A stretch of DNA of 64,000 nucleotides from Methanomassiliicoccales archaeon UBA147 (GCA_002496385.1 DAJR01000023.1:9170-73169), one strand, 5' to 3'; positions 43,172-53,207 are shown, numbered from the stretch's first letter. Made by a program: numbers and translations. Notes: a model not told the origin generated them from the sequence alone.

Positions 43172-43338
43172 ATTAACTAGTTGCAGATTTGCATCCAAAG
43201 CGCGAAAATGTCACTATCGAGAGTCAAGATTCATCGAATTCAAATCACAACGAGCAAATGTTATTATATCGCTCATTCATCCCTTCAACTGATGCTTAGC
43301 GTTCTACATTACTGGTGTTTTACATCGAAAGGAGGCAA

Positions 43339-44430
43339 ATGAAAATGAAAGTGCTTTTCAACCTCCCGTCCATACCGCAATATTCCGCAATATTTCAAAC
43401 ACTAAAATGCCTGGCGAAAAGGCTGAACTCATTGACCGTGATTACAAACGAGGTTGATTCACAATATCTCAATGACACTCCACCCAATCTTCAGCTTTTA
43501 CAACTTCCAAGGTCGAAACTTCGATTTTTAAACGGACTCATTTATAAGAGCGAATACCACAAATGCGATGTGATTCATGATACATTCGGTTACTTTCTTC
43601 CCATTGGGATTTTGACCAAATTTTCCAAATCAAAATACATCACATCGGGCTGGGGTTGCTCAGCCAGTTGGTATTACAAAGCAAAGGAGATTGGATTTGA
43701 AGACGAAGAGGAATTGAACCTCCATCGCCGGCTGATGTTCCGGGAACACATAAACACAATGCTTTGCAAAGCCATATTAGTAAATAGCCCCTCTTTTACT
43801 AAAGATTATGCCGAGTTTTATGGATATTCAAAATCCAAGATGTTCGAGGTTCCCGAACCAGTCATAATAAACCAGGAAACACGATATGTCAGTAAACAAG
43901 ATAAAACATTCAACATCCTATATCTAGGAAATATATCCAAAATGAAAGGTATTCATGTTCTTCTTGAGGCGTTTGAAAAACTCTTGGAGGCAGGCCACGA
44001 TGCAAAACTCACTGCCATAGGCAAATACATCCCCCACGATAGACATATTATCGAGCAACGTTCCTGGAAGAACGTTGATATCTTAGAACCGGTGGGGCAC
44101 CATGAATTGTCCAAATACTTCCAAAAAGCAGATTTATACGTGCACCCTTCATACCAAGAAGGGATGCCCCGGGTCGTGATGGAGGCGCTATCATATGGCG
44201 TTCCGGTGGTTGCATCTGATTTACCTGGGATAAGAGCAATTGACGGGAACAGTGATTTAATAAGGTTCATGGAAAATTATGATTCGAATAATCTTAAAAA
44301 CATCCTATGCGATGAGTTAATCCACCCCAGGAAAAATGCAAATTATTTCCGAGATGCCAGAGCAAGAATGGCGGATTTTTCTCCCGAAAAAATAGCCGAT
44401 AAGATTTTCAAGATATATGAAATGTTATAA
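43339..44430 (+). CDS. GT4 glycosyltransferase
   Basis: 363 residues from ATG 43339, preceded by AAAGGAGG. GT-B landmarks: KYITSGWGCSASWYYKAKEI in the acceptor domain, ILYLGNISKMKGIHVLLEAF, and the donor motif HPSYQEGMPRVVMEALSYGV. AT-rich coding sequence. Only 2 nt separate its stop from that of the convergent membrane protein gene. Confidence 0.9.
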   Translation: MKMKVLFNLPSIPQYSAIFQTLKCLAKRLNSLTVITNEVDSQYLNDTPPNLQLLQLPRSKLRFLNGLIYKSEYHKCDVIHDTFGYFLPIGILTKFSKSKYITSGWGCSASWYYKAKEIGFEDEEELNLHRRLMFREHINTMLCKAILVNSPSFTKDYAEFYGYSKSKMFEVPEPVIINQETRYVSKQDKTFNILYLGNISKMKGIHVLLEAFEKLLEAGHDAKLTAIGKYIPHDRHIIEQRSWKNVDILEPVGHHELSKYFQKADLYVHPSYQEGMPRVVMEALSYGVPVVASDLPGIRAIDGNSDLIRFMENYDSNNLKNILCDELIHPRKNANYFRDARARMADFSPEKIADKIFKIYEML

Positions 44431-44432
44431 AA

Positions 44433-46217
44433 TCATACATACCAAACAGAGTTTCCGGGTGATGAGTATACACGATTCATGTCCCCGTCGCAATAATGGA
44501 GGATTTCATTAAAATGCTCAGTCCTCTCTTCCAATTTAAACATAAAACAGGTTGAGTCAGAAATAACGATAAAAGTACCACCCGAATCGAGTGTGGGCGA
44601 ATCGGGATTGAAATCAATTAAACGGAGAAATATCAACTTTCCGGGAGCATGTCTCTCCCAGATATAATTTATGTATACTTGATTGTCCCAATAACGGTAA
44701 ACATATGCGGAATCAACATGCCCAACTGTAAATGAATAGCGTTCTTCGTCTTGAGGTGATTGAAAATATCCCGCCTGGTTGTAATGATACGCTAGAGAGC
44801 CAATCATCGGAGACAACATAATTAGAATGATTAATGCCGACATGAACTTCGTTTTATCGATTCTTCCGAGTCCTTTCAGTCGATTTTTGATATCATCTGG
44901 TAAAAGATAAATAAGCATGAGAATGCTTCCAAATCCAAGGTATAAAAAAGAACGATCCCCCATATTTAACGACGGATATAAGATATTACCAATTGTAAGA
45001 ATGCCTGTTGAAAGAAACCCGCCTAAAATAAATAAATTTAAACCCGTGAATTCCTTCTTCTTAAACATCTGAAAGGTTCCAAATGATGCTATAAAAGCAA
45101 AAATTCCCAAAACATATAACCGCATGAGTTCTGCCATTGCAAAATTTCCACCCAATCTTTCAACACCTAAAATTCCGGCTTGTTGAATTCCTGAATTAAA
45201 AATTCCGATTCCGTGAATATTAACTTTGCAGTTGATGACCGCCTGTAATCCCAAATTACTGAACATTGAAAAGATTAAATTATAAAATAAAGGATTGAGA
45301 ATGCTCATTCCAATCAGAAAATAGATTGCTACTGGCATGTATGTATTCAGAGAAGTTCTGGCCGTCTTGGTAGATTTTAAACCGTAGTGCATGAAAGCGG
45401 TGAAAGCATAGGCAAGTGCAATGTATATTGTTGTGGGCCCATGAGTGAACATCAGAAATGAAAATAAAAGTAGCTGAAGAAGAAAATTATTACGGATATT
45501 CCTTGCGGGAACAATAATTGTATAAATTAACAATGGTAGAATTATGAGACCGAAAGCATGGGGAGAATAATGAAATTGAAAATATGGAATAGACATGATC
45601 ATCAATATCATGATTATTCTTGCTTTTGTCAGAGGCATCAATTTTTTAAATAGGAGGTACATGCATGTAAAAAACCAAAATGGCATCAGAATCCTAAAAA
45701 TGGATAGCAACGGCACTGTTGCTGCCAAATCCACCCCGAGCAATACCACAAGAATTTTGGTGAATATGAAAGAGCCGAAATATAATTGGGGGTATGTAGC
45801 CAGGGGATCATTGGAAAAGAATAGATTTGACGAATTTGCAAGATTAATTCCATTGAAATAATGTCCATATGCATCCGTGGTGCCCACAGGATTGTGCAGA
45901 AAGAACGATTCCATGTTGATGAACAACATGATGAAAATGCTCATCGCAATGAAGAAGCAGTATCGTTTTTTATTTGTAATGTTAACAGCCATCAGAACGA
46001 AAGAGAGTATTAGGGCAAGCCAATACTCGGCCGGGATCAAGCTTAAAATGCCAAATTGTGAGTCCGATGGGAACTGGAGGATTGGATTATGAAACATGAA
46101 TGCAACCATCGCCAATGCCAATGAAACAAGGACGGTCAGCAACATTCCGTTGGTTGTTCGCATCCAGTTCATGATGCGATTTCCTGCATTTTCTAGGGCA
46201 TCAACCATGATATTCAC
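44433..46217 (-). CDS. GT-C-like polytopic membrane protein
   Basis: 594 residues with 12 or more hydrophobic helices and a soluble C-terminal end of about 110 residues. The first long loop contains NPVGTTDAYGHYFNGINLAN, with an acidic residue placed as in GT-C enzymes and oligosaccharide-transferring membrane proteins. It is the last gene of a four-gene minus-strand group (50086 down to 44433) and is strongly AT-rich. It could transfer a lipid-linked sugar; flippase or polymerase roles are alternatives. Confidence 0.65.
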   Translation of the reverse strand: MNIMVDALENAGNRIMNWMRTTNGMLLTVLVSLALAMVAFMFHNPILQFPSDSQFGILSLIPAEYWLALILSFVLMAVNITNKKRYCFFIAMSIFIMLFINMESFFLHNPVGTTDAYGHYFNGINLANSSNLFFSNDPLATYPQLYFGSFIFTKILVVLLGVDLAATVPLLSIFRILMPFWFFTCMYLLFKKLMPLTKARIIMILMIMSIPYFQFHYSPHAFGLIILPLLIYTIIVPARNIRNNFLLQLLLFSFLMFTHGPTTIYIALAYAFTAFMHYGLKSTKTARTSLNTYMPVAIYFLIGMSILNPLFYNLIFSMFSNLGLQAVINCKVNIHGIGIFNSGIQQAGILGVERLGGNFAMAELMRLYVLGIFAFIASFGTFQMFKKKEFTGLNLFILGGFLSTGILTIGNILYPSLNMGDRSFLYLGFGSILMLIYLLPDDIKNRLKGLGRIDKTKFMSALIILIMLSPMIGSLAYHYNQAGYFQSPQDEERYSFTVGHVDSAYVYRYWDNQVYINYIWERHAPGKLIFLRLIDFNPDSPTLDSGGTFIVISDSTCFMFKLEERTEHFNEILHYCDGDMNRVYSSPGNSVWYV

Positions 46218-46229
46218 GAAACCATTTAT

Positions 46230-47408
46230 CTATTTTAATGTGTTCATCGAACCCCGGCAGCCTTCACTTGCCAACTCAAGGTATTTTTTCAGGTATCTTT
46301 TTGTCGAAAAATTATCCTGGAATACTCGAATTATCGTGTCCCTGGGGATGTTCGGCCGGTCAATTGTGGCGAGCCTCGTTCCCAAGTCTCCGACCGGAAT
46401 GACCAGCTTCTCAGATATCTTGCCCACAACCTCCTTCGTCCCACCCATGTCCGAGCATATCACGGGTGTTCCGAGGGACATGGCCTCCAGCGCCACCAGC
46501 GGACAGTTCTCCGGCCAGAGTGAGGGAATCAATACTGCATTGGCGTCCCTGACGTACGACCATTTGTCCCTAACCCATCCAAGGTACTGGATTCGTGGAG
46601 AAAGATTCTCATCCCGAATCCTCCTGGTGATTTCGTTCGCCAGGCTGCCATTGCCGATGATTAACAACGTCTCCTTGTTGTGGGTGAATGCATCCAGAAG
46701 CTCCATGACACCCTTGTGCGGTTCCATGACTCCGATGAAAAGGAAGAAGTCGGATTTTCCTGAATTCACGATTTTTTCTGGCGGGTCCGGAACGAAGTTT
46801 GGCAGAACAGTAGTGTTATTCACTATGCCTTTCAATTGTTCCTGCATGAAACCAGATGGGCAGATGACGCAATCCAGCTCTTTTGTGTTTAGCTTGCTCC
46901 TCCAGAATTGGGGGGGTCTTCCCGAAGAGATGACGCAGGATTTGCATCTTCTTTCCTTGCAAAGCCGGCCTTTTCTCATCATGTCATTTCTCTGGCAGGC
47001 CAGCCAATAATCGTGAGCCGTGTACATCTGCCTATACTCAGCCAGTTTCTGAAACAGCCCATGCCCCAGAAGGGAGATGTTGTGGTGATGTACAACATTG
47101 GGATTCACCTCATCGACCAATTTTCGGTATTGTTTCAACACATAGCTTGAATTACCAAAGGCATAAGCTTTCAGTGGGGTCAACCTTCCGTAGGGAGATT
47201 CCAGAGAATGAACCTGGACTCTGCCATGTTTCAGGGATTCGGCTTCATTCCTCCTCTTCAGCCGGTAAGCGTCCCTGCTGAACATAACATGGACTTCATG
47301 CCCGCGTCTTGCCAGTTCCTCGGCAAGGTATTTCACATGAACGGCATCGCCACCCAGATGATAGGGGGGATAGAACGTGCTGGTCATGACAAATCGCAGG
47401 GTTTCCAT
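46230..47408 (-). CDS. GT4 glycosyltransferase
   Basis: 392 residues. GT-B landmarks: TSTFYPPYHLGGDAVHVKYL, HHHNISLLGHG, the cysteine-bearing insert CKERRCKSCVIS common in one GT4 subgroup, FLFIGVMEPHKGVMELLDAF, and PSLWPENCPLVALEAMSLGT as donor site. The inserted cysteines (near residues 150-160) may bind zinc. Twelve bases from the following membrane protein gene, 39 nt after the radical SAM gene. Confidence 0.92.
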   Translation of the reverse strand: METLRFVMTSTFYPPYHLGGDAVHVKYLAEELARRGHEVHVMFSRDAYRLKRRNEAESLKHGRVQVHSLESPYGRLTPLKAYAFGNSSYVLKQYRKLVDEVNPNVVHHHNISLLGHGLFQKLAEYRQMYTAHDYWLACQRNDMMRKGRLCKERRCKSCVISSGRPPQFWRSKLNTKELDCVICPSGFMQEQLKGIVNNTTVLPNFVPDPPEKIVNSGKSDFFLFIGVMEPHKGVMELLDAFTHNKETLLIIGNGSLANEITRRIRDENLSPRIQYLGWVRDKWSYVRDANAVLIPSLWPENCPLVALEAMSLGTPVICSDMGGTKEVVGKISEKLVIPVGDLGTRLATIDRPNIPRDTIIRVFQDNFSTKRYLKKYLELASEGCRGSMNTLK

Positions 47409-47447
47409 TTCAATTATCCTCGGCGGGCATGCTCCTGAGATGCCTTC

Positions 47448-48878
47448 TCAATGAGCGTGCTCCATTCTGTGAAGCATGAAGTTGTTTATTATCTTAATTG
47501 AATATTTCACTGCCATGTTGAAATCGTCCGGGTTTCGGAGAACGTGCTTGATGTTTTCCAGGTACCAAACCGGGTAAGTGTAGAGCGCCTTGTAAGCCAT
47601 GTACCGGGCCTTGTTCAGGTTCTCTGGTGACATCTCCTCCGTTCCGACGACCGACTCATGCTGATATAGCTGGCGCCAATCCATCTCCTTTATCAGGCCT
47701 TTCTCCAGCGCCCATTTGTGAAGCTGGGTGCCCGGATACGGAACGGCAACGTTGAATTGGACACCTGTCGGCAGTGTTTCCTTGATGAAGTCGATTGTCT
47801 CCTGGACGGTTTCCCATGTCTCGCCCGGAAGCCCAAATATGAAGCTGCAAAGGACCTTGATGCCGTGCTTCTTGGCCAGCCGGATTGACTCCTTTGCCTC
47901 TGCGACGGTTATCCTCTTGGAGGCTGCGTCCAGAATCTTCTGACTGCCCGATTCGATGCCGATGGACATTCCCCTGCAGCCCGCATCCCTCATGGCTATT
48001 ACCAATTCCTCATCCAGTAGGTTGGCCCTGGTGTTGCAGTACCACTTGATGTCCATGTTTTCCTTGATCATTGCATTGCAAAGGGCCATCACCCTTTTCT
48101 TGTCGATGGTGAAGGTCTCGTCGAAGAAGGAGACCAGCTTTATGTCGTACTTCTGCTTGAGAAATCTCAGCTCTTTCATGACGCTCTCGGCTGAACGCGG
48201 CTTCCAGGGGGTGCCGGCGACGGTGCAGTATATGCATCTGTACGGGCAGCCGCGGCTGGTGTACAGAATGGTGAAAGCCTCATCCGTTGGTGTGTTGATG
48301 AAGTACGGCTCAAGGGATTCCAGCAGGTCATAGGCGGGCATCGGCAGCTCATCCAGGTGGGCAATCATCTCTCTAGTCGGCGGATTCAACCTAACTCCAT
48401 CGGGGCTATGCCAGGCCATGCCGCTGACGCTTTCGGCATCCGGCAGCTTATCTATGATGGCCGGAACAACGGACTCATAATCCCCTGTAATAAAGAAATC
48501 AAGGTCCGGAACCGCGTTCATGACCTCCTGCGGAACTTTATTCAGGGACCAGCAAAGTCCTATTGTTTTCATCAAGGGATTGGCCTTCCTGGCCATGGCG
48601 CAGATGTACGTGTCATGGTCGAAGGTCGTGGGCGTGAATCTGAATATCAGCACATCAGGTTTTACATCTATCAGTTTCTTTTCGACATGTTCGAATGATA
48701 TGTCGAAACCATTAGCGTCTATGAGCATGACATCATGCCCCCCCGTCCTCAAAATCGCAGCGAGCTGAAGCAGACTGTAAGGCTCCAGAACCGAGTATCG
48801 CTCGGTGATCTCGCAGCGTTCCTCGCGGATGACTGGCAGCCCTTCGAATCTGGGGGGGTTGACAAGCATAATCTTCAT
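47448..48878 (-). CDS. B12-binding domain radical SAM protein
   Basis: 476 residues. Residues about 1-150 form a B12-binding-like domain (YSLLQLAAILRTGGHDVMLI), residues 190-420 a radical SAM domain with the motif GCPYRCIYC and GMSIGIESGSQKILD, FGLPGETWETVQETI. Class B enzymes of this kind methylate unactivated carbons or rearrange rings; in a glycan or lipid cluster it could C-methylate a sugar. The B12 histidine motif DxHxxG is not evident, as in many members. Its start overlaps the upstream GT4 stop by four bases. Confidence 0.88.
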   Translation of the reverse strand: MKIMLVNPPRFEGLPVIREERCEITERYSVLEPYSLLQLAAILRTGGHDVMLIDANGFDISFEHVEKKLIDVKPDVLIFRFTPTTFDHDTYICAMARKANPLMKTIGLCWSLNKVPQEVMNAVPDLDFFITGDYESVVPAIIDKLPDAESVSGMAWHSPDGVRLNPPTREMIAHLDELPMPAYDLLESLEPYFINTPTDEAFTILYTSRGCPYRCIYCTVAGTPWKPRSAESVMKELRFLKQKYDIKLVSFFDETFTIDKKRVMALCNAMIKENMDIKWYCNTRANLLDEELVIAMRDAGCRGMSIGIESGSQKILDAASKRITVAEAKESIRLAKKHGIKVLCSFIFGLPGETWETVQETIDFIKETLPTGVQFNVAVPYPGTQLHKWALEKGLIKEMDWRQLYQHESVVGTEEMSPENLNKARYMAYKALYTYPVWYLENIKHVLRNPDDFNMAVKYSIKIINNFMLHRMEHAH

Positions 48879-50086
48879 CTGCTCCCCCCGAGGATGGAAA
48901 GGAACATTTCCCGAGTGAGCCGAACCGTTCCCTTCAGGGAAAAGTCCCGTGCGATATGCTCCTTTGCCTCATGGCCCAATTTCGCCCTGAGCGCAGCATC
49001 GCCTATCAAAAGGTTCATGCTATCAGCCAGTTCATTAGAGTCCCCTGGGTTCACGAGGTAACCGTTCTTGCCATGATTGATGATCTCCGGTATCCCTCCC
49101 ACCCTGGACGCGACACAGGCATTTCCGCAGGCCATGGCCTCTAAAAGTGAGAAGGGCATGCTCTCGCTTATGCTGGGTAGAACGAATATGTCCGCTTGAC
49201 CAAGGATTTCAGGCATCTCCTCGTATTTCCTTTGGCCGAGGAACGTGATAGCAGTTTCAGGCACACCGCTATCTTTCGCGGTTTGGGACCACTGACCAAC
49301 ATTTCCGCCACCGACCAAGGTGAGGTGCGTTTCGGGATTTGCCTTATGTACCGCAGCGAAAGCTTCCATCAAATTATTCAGTCCCTTCAAGGCAAGTAAT
49401 CTTCCACAGTACAGGATGTTCAACCGTTCCGGGTGGGGTTCATCGATATGGCGGCGGTTGAATCGTTCCAGGTCAACTCCATTTCTGATCGTTTTACTGC
49501 TGGGAACTTGTTTTTGGAGTATCCATTCAACATCTTTCCGGATGAAATCAGATACGAAAATCATGTTCACGGTGTTCTTCAAGTAATATCTCTCCACCAC
49601 GCTTAGGAATGGATATCCCATCCTTACCATCCTTTCAGACTTATCCATGTGCTGGAGATCTCCAGATGATTGTTTGGTGCCCAGAAATTGACTCGATATG
49701 GTTGTATGGGCTGTCGTTATGCTGTTGCACTGCAATCTCCTCAGCTTCAACAAAAGGTCTGGCATGTGGGCATGGTTGGAATGGATTAGGTCGAATTTTT
49801 CCTTTTCCAACAGAACAGGGAGCCGTCTGGCCACGTTCAATTGATATATTGCATTGTAGAAAAATCGATCTTTGGCTGTGCTGAGTATATGAATTTTCAC
49901 GCGGCCGTTGAAATAATCCTCTATCGCCCTAACGGTGGGCGCCTGATTCCCCCCTCGCAGCGTGGTGAATACATGAATTTCATCGGATAAGGATAGTTCT
50001 CGGGCGAGAAGTATCGAATATGTGCCCACCCCGCCCCAGTTGGGAAGGAACTCGGGGGCGAGCATGGCTATCTTCAGGGTTTCCAT
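48875..50086 (-). CDS. GT4 glycosyltransferase
   Basis: 403 residues. GT-B features: LAPEFLPNWGGVGTYSILLA (substrate loop), STTAH-like ITTAHTTISSQFLG, IRNGVDLERFN, ILYCGRLLALKGLNNLMEAF and PSISESMPFSLLEAMACGNA. First gene of the four-gene minus-strand group. ATG 50086 is chosen; a TTG just before it is in frame but unnecessary. A TATA box lies 28 nt upstream. Confidence 0.92.
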   Translation of the reverse strand: METLKIAMLAPEFLPNWGGVGTYSILLARELSLSDEIHVFTTLRGGNQAPTVRAIEDYFNGRVKIHILSTAKDRFFYNAIYQLNVARRLPVLLEKEKFDLIHSNHAHMPDLLLKLRRLQCNSITTAHTTISSQFLGTKQSSGDLQHMDKSERMVRMGYPFLSVVERYYLKNTVNMIFVSDFIRKDVEWILQKQVPSSKTIRNGVDLERFNRRHIDEPHPERLNILYCGRLLALKGLNNLMEAFAAVHKANPETHLTLVGGGNVGQWSQTAKDSGVPETAITFLGQRKYEEMPEILGQADIFVLPSISESMPFSLLEAMACGNACVASRVGGIPEIINHGKNGYLVNPGDSNELADSMNLLIGDAALRAKLGHEAKEHIARDFSLKGTVRLTREMFLSILGGSR

Positions 50087-50108
50087 CAATCGCCAGTAGT
50101 TGGGTTGT

Positions 50109-50119
50109 CTATATATTCT
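50109..50119 (-). promoter_or_regulatory. TATA box of minus-strand glycan operon
   Basis: AAGAATATATAG on the minus strand is centred about 28 nt before ATG 50086. On the plus strand, TGATTAATATCC at about 50143-50154 would serve the divergent epimerase gene starting at 50179. Confidence 0.5.
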
Positions 50120-50178
50120 TTTTGATTTTTTGCATTGGAAAATGATTAATATCCATGCCGCACTCTCAACCCGTTACC

Positions 50179-51117
50179 ATGAAATACCTGATAACCGGCG
50201 GCGCCGGCTTCATTGGCAGCCACCTCATCAATAAACTTGCTGGGAAGCACGAAATTGTGGTTCTCGACGACCTGAGCGAGAGCACCACCGACATGATACG
50301 GGCCCACATCGACAGCGGTGCAGTCAAATTCATAGAGGCCAGCATATCCGACACAAAAACCCTGGACTCTGCAATGGGGGGTGTTGACACAGTCTTCCAC
50401 CTTGCCGCCCACCGGGATGTTCGCGCGGGCGCCGAGAACCCGGCCAAGGACATGGACAATGGCATCCTGGCAACGTACCAGGTTCTGGAATCCATGAGAA
50501 GAAAAGATGTCAAAAGTATTATTTTTTCATCAAGCCAGACCGTGTACGGGGAAGTGTCCGACGAACCAGTCTCTGAGAATTTCGGACCAATGGTGCCAAT
50601 CTCGATATATGGCGCCTCCAAGCTGGCCTGTGAATCCCTGATAATGGCCTATTCTCACACATACGGCATGAAATCCTGGATTTACCGGTTCGCCAATATC
50701 GTGGGGGAAGGCGGGACCCACGGCGTCATTCCCGATTTCATCCTGAAGCTGAAGAAAGATCCGAAAAGGCTTGAGATACTGGGGGACGGCACCCAGACCA
50801 AGCCCTATCTGGAGGTGGGCGATTGCGTGGGCGGGATGCTCTTCGGGTGGGAGAACTCGCACGACAGCGTGAATCTTTTCAATCTGGGCACCGAGGGATG
50901 GACCAGCGTGACCAAGCTCGCGGAGATGGTGGTCGAGGAATGCGGCCTGAAGGACGTCGAGTTCCATTACAGCGGCGGGAAGCGCGGCTGGGTGGGCGAT
51001 GTGCCCAGAATAAGGCTGTCCAGCGATAAGATACGGAAGCTAGGGTGGACTACAAAATACGATTCCGACGAGGCCGTCAGGGTGGCGGCCAAGGCACTGT
51101 ACAAGCAATTGTGGTAG
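50179..51117 (+). CDS. NAD-dependent nucleoside-diphosphate-sugar epimerase (GalE-like)
   Basis: 312 residues. NAD loop YLITGGAGFIGSHLINKL, FSSSQTVYGEVSDEPVSENF with the catalytic serine, and YGASKLACE with the YxxxK pair; then RFANIVGEGGTHGVIPDFI and GDGTQTKPYLEVGD. The family converts UDP-glucose/UDP-GlcNAc or makes related 4-epimers. It sits at the right edge of the glycan island and could supply UDP-Gal or UDP-GalNAc. ATG 50179 agrees with the TATA spacing; ATG 50155 is an alternative. Confidence 0.9.
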   Translation: MKYLITGGAGFIGSHLINKLAGKHEIVVLDDLSESTTDMIRAHIDSGAVKFIEASISDTKTLDSAMGGVDTVFHLAAHRDVRAGAENPAKDMDNGILATYQVLESMRRKDVKSIIFSSSQTVYGEVSDEPVSENFGPMVPISIYGASKLACESLIMAYSHTYGMKSWIYRFANIVGEGGTHGVIPDFILKLKKDPKRLEILGDGTQTKPYLEVGDCVGGMLFGWENSHDSVNLFNLGTEGWTSVTKLAEMVVEECGLKDVEFHYSGGKRGWVGDVPRIRLSSDKIRKLGWTTKYDSDEAVRVAAKALYKQLW

Positions 51118-51119
51118 CC

Positions 51120-51629
51120 CTACAATGTCTTCGCGTACTCGAACACATTCCCGGCTTTCAGGATGTCCTTCTGAACCGTTGACAGAGGCTTCAGCTTTCC
51201 GATCGCCTGCCCGCCTGCTTTGATTGTCCCGGCCTCCGAGTCCATTTCAACAATGTCTCCGGACTTGACCTTGGCCAGGTCGATATCCTTGATTGTCAGT
51301 ATCGGGAATCCGGAATTGATTGCGTTTCGCTTGTATATCGCGCCGAACGATTGCGCAGCCACACATATTATCTTGAGCGCGGCAAAGCAATCCACCGCAT
51401 GCTGCCTTGAAGAACCCGAACCGAAGTTCTGGCCCGTGATGACGATATCCCCGGGCTGCGCCTTCTTGGCGAAATCCCTATAGCCCTCCAGGTTGTCGAA
51501 GGCATACTGCCCCATTTCCGCAATTTCAGTGATTGCCAGGTACTTGTTGTGGAATATCATGTCCGTGTCTATATCGTCAATAAGCTTGCCCTGCCTCAGC
51601 AGCACCCAGGCCCTTCCTTTGAATATCAT
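51120..51629 (-). CDS. Aconitase/isopropylmalate isomerase family, small subunit
   Basis: 169 residues of the swivel domain: DDIDTDMIFHNKYL and the phosphate-binding loop NFGSGSSRQHA are clear. It pairs with the large subunit ending one base upstream. In archaea such two-subunit enzymes include isopropylmalate isomerase (LeuCD), homoaconitase for coenzyme B, and aconitase-like forms; the sequence motifs I can see do not decide. No leuA/leuB or aksA/aksF is in the window. Confidence 0.9.
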   Translation of the reverse strand: MIFKGRAWVLLRQGKLIDDIDTDMIFHNKYLAITEIAEMGQYAFDNLEGYRDFAKKAQPGDIVITGQNFGSGSSRQHAVDCFAALKIICVAAQSFGAIYKRNAINSGFPILTIKDIDLAKVKSGDIVEMDSEAGTIKAGGQAIGKLKPLSTVQKDILKAGNVFEYAKTL

Positions 51630-52865
51630 TCATTCCACCTCCTGCAATGTGGCAATCCGACCAAGTATGGCAGAAGCCGCCGCAGTCTCGGGCGATGCCA
51701 GGTAAGTGTCACCGGCGCCCTGCTTTCCCGCAAAATTCCTGTTGGACGTGGAAATGTGGACCTGGCCCTCGCCGGTCATGCCGATCTGCCCTGAAGCGCA
51801 GCCGCCGCAACCCGGGTTTGACACGACGAACCCCGACTCGATGAGCGTCGAGATATGCCCATCTTTCAGGAGCCTCTTCCAGACCTTCATTGTGGCCGGC
51901 ACCAGCGTTGCCACAATCCCGGGCTTCACCTTCCTGCCCTTCATTATCTTGGCCACCGAGACGATGTCCTCGTATGTCCCGTTGGTGCAGGAGCCGATGA
52001 ACACCGAATGTATCGGCCTTCCTCCCAGGGATTCGACGTCAACGACTGCGTCAGGCTTCGGGGGCTTGGCAATCTGCGGCTTCAGGCCGGAGATGTCCAG
52101 GTCTATGGTCTTCTCGTAAACCGCGTCCCTGTCCGGGGTGATGGCTTTCTTCTGGCCGAAATGCTTCAGCACTTCCTTGTTGGGGACGATGAGGCCGATG
52201 ATGGCCCCCATCTCCGTGGCCATCGAAGCAAGCGTGATGCGACCTGCCAGGTCAAGCTTGTCGATTGCAGACCCGCGGAACTCTATCGCCTTTCCCAGTG
52301 CCGTCTTGGTGCCCAACTTCCCTGTGATGAAAAGGGTGAGGTCCTTTGCGGAACAGGTCTTCGGCAGGTCGCCCTTGATGTTCACAACAATGCTGCCCGG
52401 AACCTCGAACCAGGTCTTTCCCGTCTTGAAAACGAATGCAATATCCTGGTCGCCCATGCCCTGGCCGAATGCCCCGACCGCGCCCATGATGTTGAGATGC
52501 GAATCAGTTCCCACCACTGTCGAGCCGGGGTATCCCAGGCCCTCCTCTATCATCACATGGGAGCCGATTCCCGCGTCCACGTCGTACAGCTTTATGCCCT
52601 GCTCCCAGGCGAAGTTCCTGCATATCTGCTGGTTGTTGGCATAGGGAATGGTGTTGGCGGGCACGTTGCAGTCGAACGTGAAGAACGTCTTCTTCGGGTC
52701 CTCGACCTTGTTGCCAGGATAATATTTTTTGAAATTCTTGACGACGTTCGCGCCGCCGAAGTCTCGCGCGGAGCGCACATCGATGCCTATCCAGACTATC
52801 TTTCCCGCAACGACGTCCTCATCCGCGTGTGCGGCCAGAATCTTCTCGACCAATGTTTTACCCAT
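51630..52865 (-). CDS. Aconitase/isopropylmalate isomerase family, large subunit
   Basis: 411 residues. The 4Fe-4S cysteines are in FIGSCTNG and NPGCGGCASG, and VVGTDSHLNIMGAVGAFGQG carries substrate-binding His/Asp. Length fits the archaeal HACN/LeuC type rather than the 900-residue aconitase. Given the citrate-cleaving operon elsewhere in the window an aconitase-like role (citrate/isocitrate) is tempting, but leucine or 2-oxosuberate routes are equally possible. The TATA region upstream leads into the gene-poor stretch. Confidence 0.9.
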   Translation of the reverse strand: MGKTLVEKILAAHADEDVVAGKIVWIGIDVRSARDFGGANVVKNFKKYYPGNKVEDPKKTFFTFDCNVPANTIPYANNQQICRNFAWEQGIKLYDVDAGIGSHVMIEEGLGYPGSTVVGTDSHLNIMGAVGAFGQGMGDQDIAFVFKTGKTWFEVPGSIVVNIKGDLPKTCSAKDLTLFITGKLGTKTALGKAIEFRGSAIDKLDLAGRITLASMATEMGAIIGLIVPNKEVLKHFGQKKAITPDRDAVYEKTIDLDISGLKPQIAKPPKPDAVVDVESLGGRPIHSVFIGSCTNGTYEDIVSVAKIMKGRKVKPGIVATLVPATMKVWKRLLKDGHISTLIESGFVVSNPGCGGCASGQIGMTGEGQVHISTSNRNFAGKQGAGDTYLASPETAAASAILGRIATLQEVE

Positions 52866-52962
52866 GGGAGCACCGTAGGGGAATTCCGTTCGGGATTTAA
52901 GGGTTTAGACGTATTTTTGTATTTTTGTCATGGGGATGGAGGGAGAATTTGCATTAATACGC

Positions 52963-52987
52963 AACCAAAGGCAAAGAGAGACGAATC
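52963..52987 (+). repeat. 25-nt direct repeat, left copy
   Basis: Begins AACCAAAGG and ends GAGAGACGAATC; the four middle bases are CAAA here. The right copy at 53208-53232 has ATGA in the middle, so 22 of 25 positions agree. The two copies bracket 220 nt of hairpin-rich sequence. Confidence 0.75.
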
Positions 52988-53063
52988 AGAACTTAGGTGG
53001 CACCAATCTTAAAATACTCCAAGTCCACCACCCCTATATTCAGTTCCAGCCAGTTCCATCATG

Positions 53064-53165
53064 CCCCGCCTGTCAGGGCGGGGTTGTGGCCTGGTTTCCG
53101 GAACCAGGCTGATGAACCGATTCTCTATCTTTCATACTTTGGAGACCCAGCCTGTGAGGGCTGGG
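53064..53165. repeat. Three-hairpin cluster
   Basis: Hairpin 1 (53064-53083) has arms CCCCGCC/GGCGGGG and loop TGTCAG; hairpin 2 (53089-53109) has arms GCCTGGTT/AACCAGGC; hairpin 3 (53146-53165) has arms CCCAGCC/GGCTGGG and loop TGTGAG. Hairpins 1 and 3 share size and loop type, and their only stem difference is a compensated C-G to A-T pair. Sequence after hairpin 3 (GAGGTATTGACA) resembles what often follows IS200/IS605-type end hairpins. Either a structured RNA or a remnant mobile element is possible. Confidence 0.65.
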
Positions 53166-53207
53166 AGGTATTGACAACGAGGTTCAACCCGGTGCCGAGT
53201 CCCGGCC

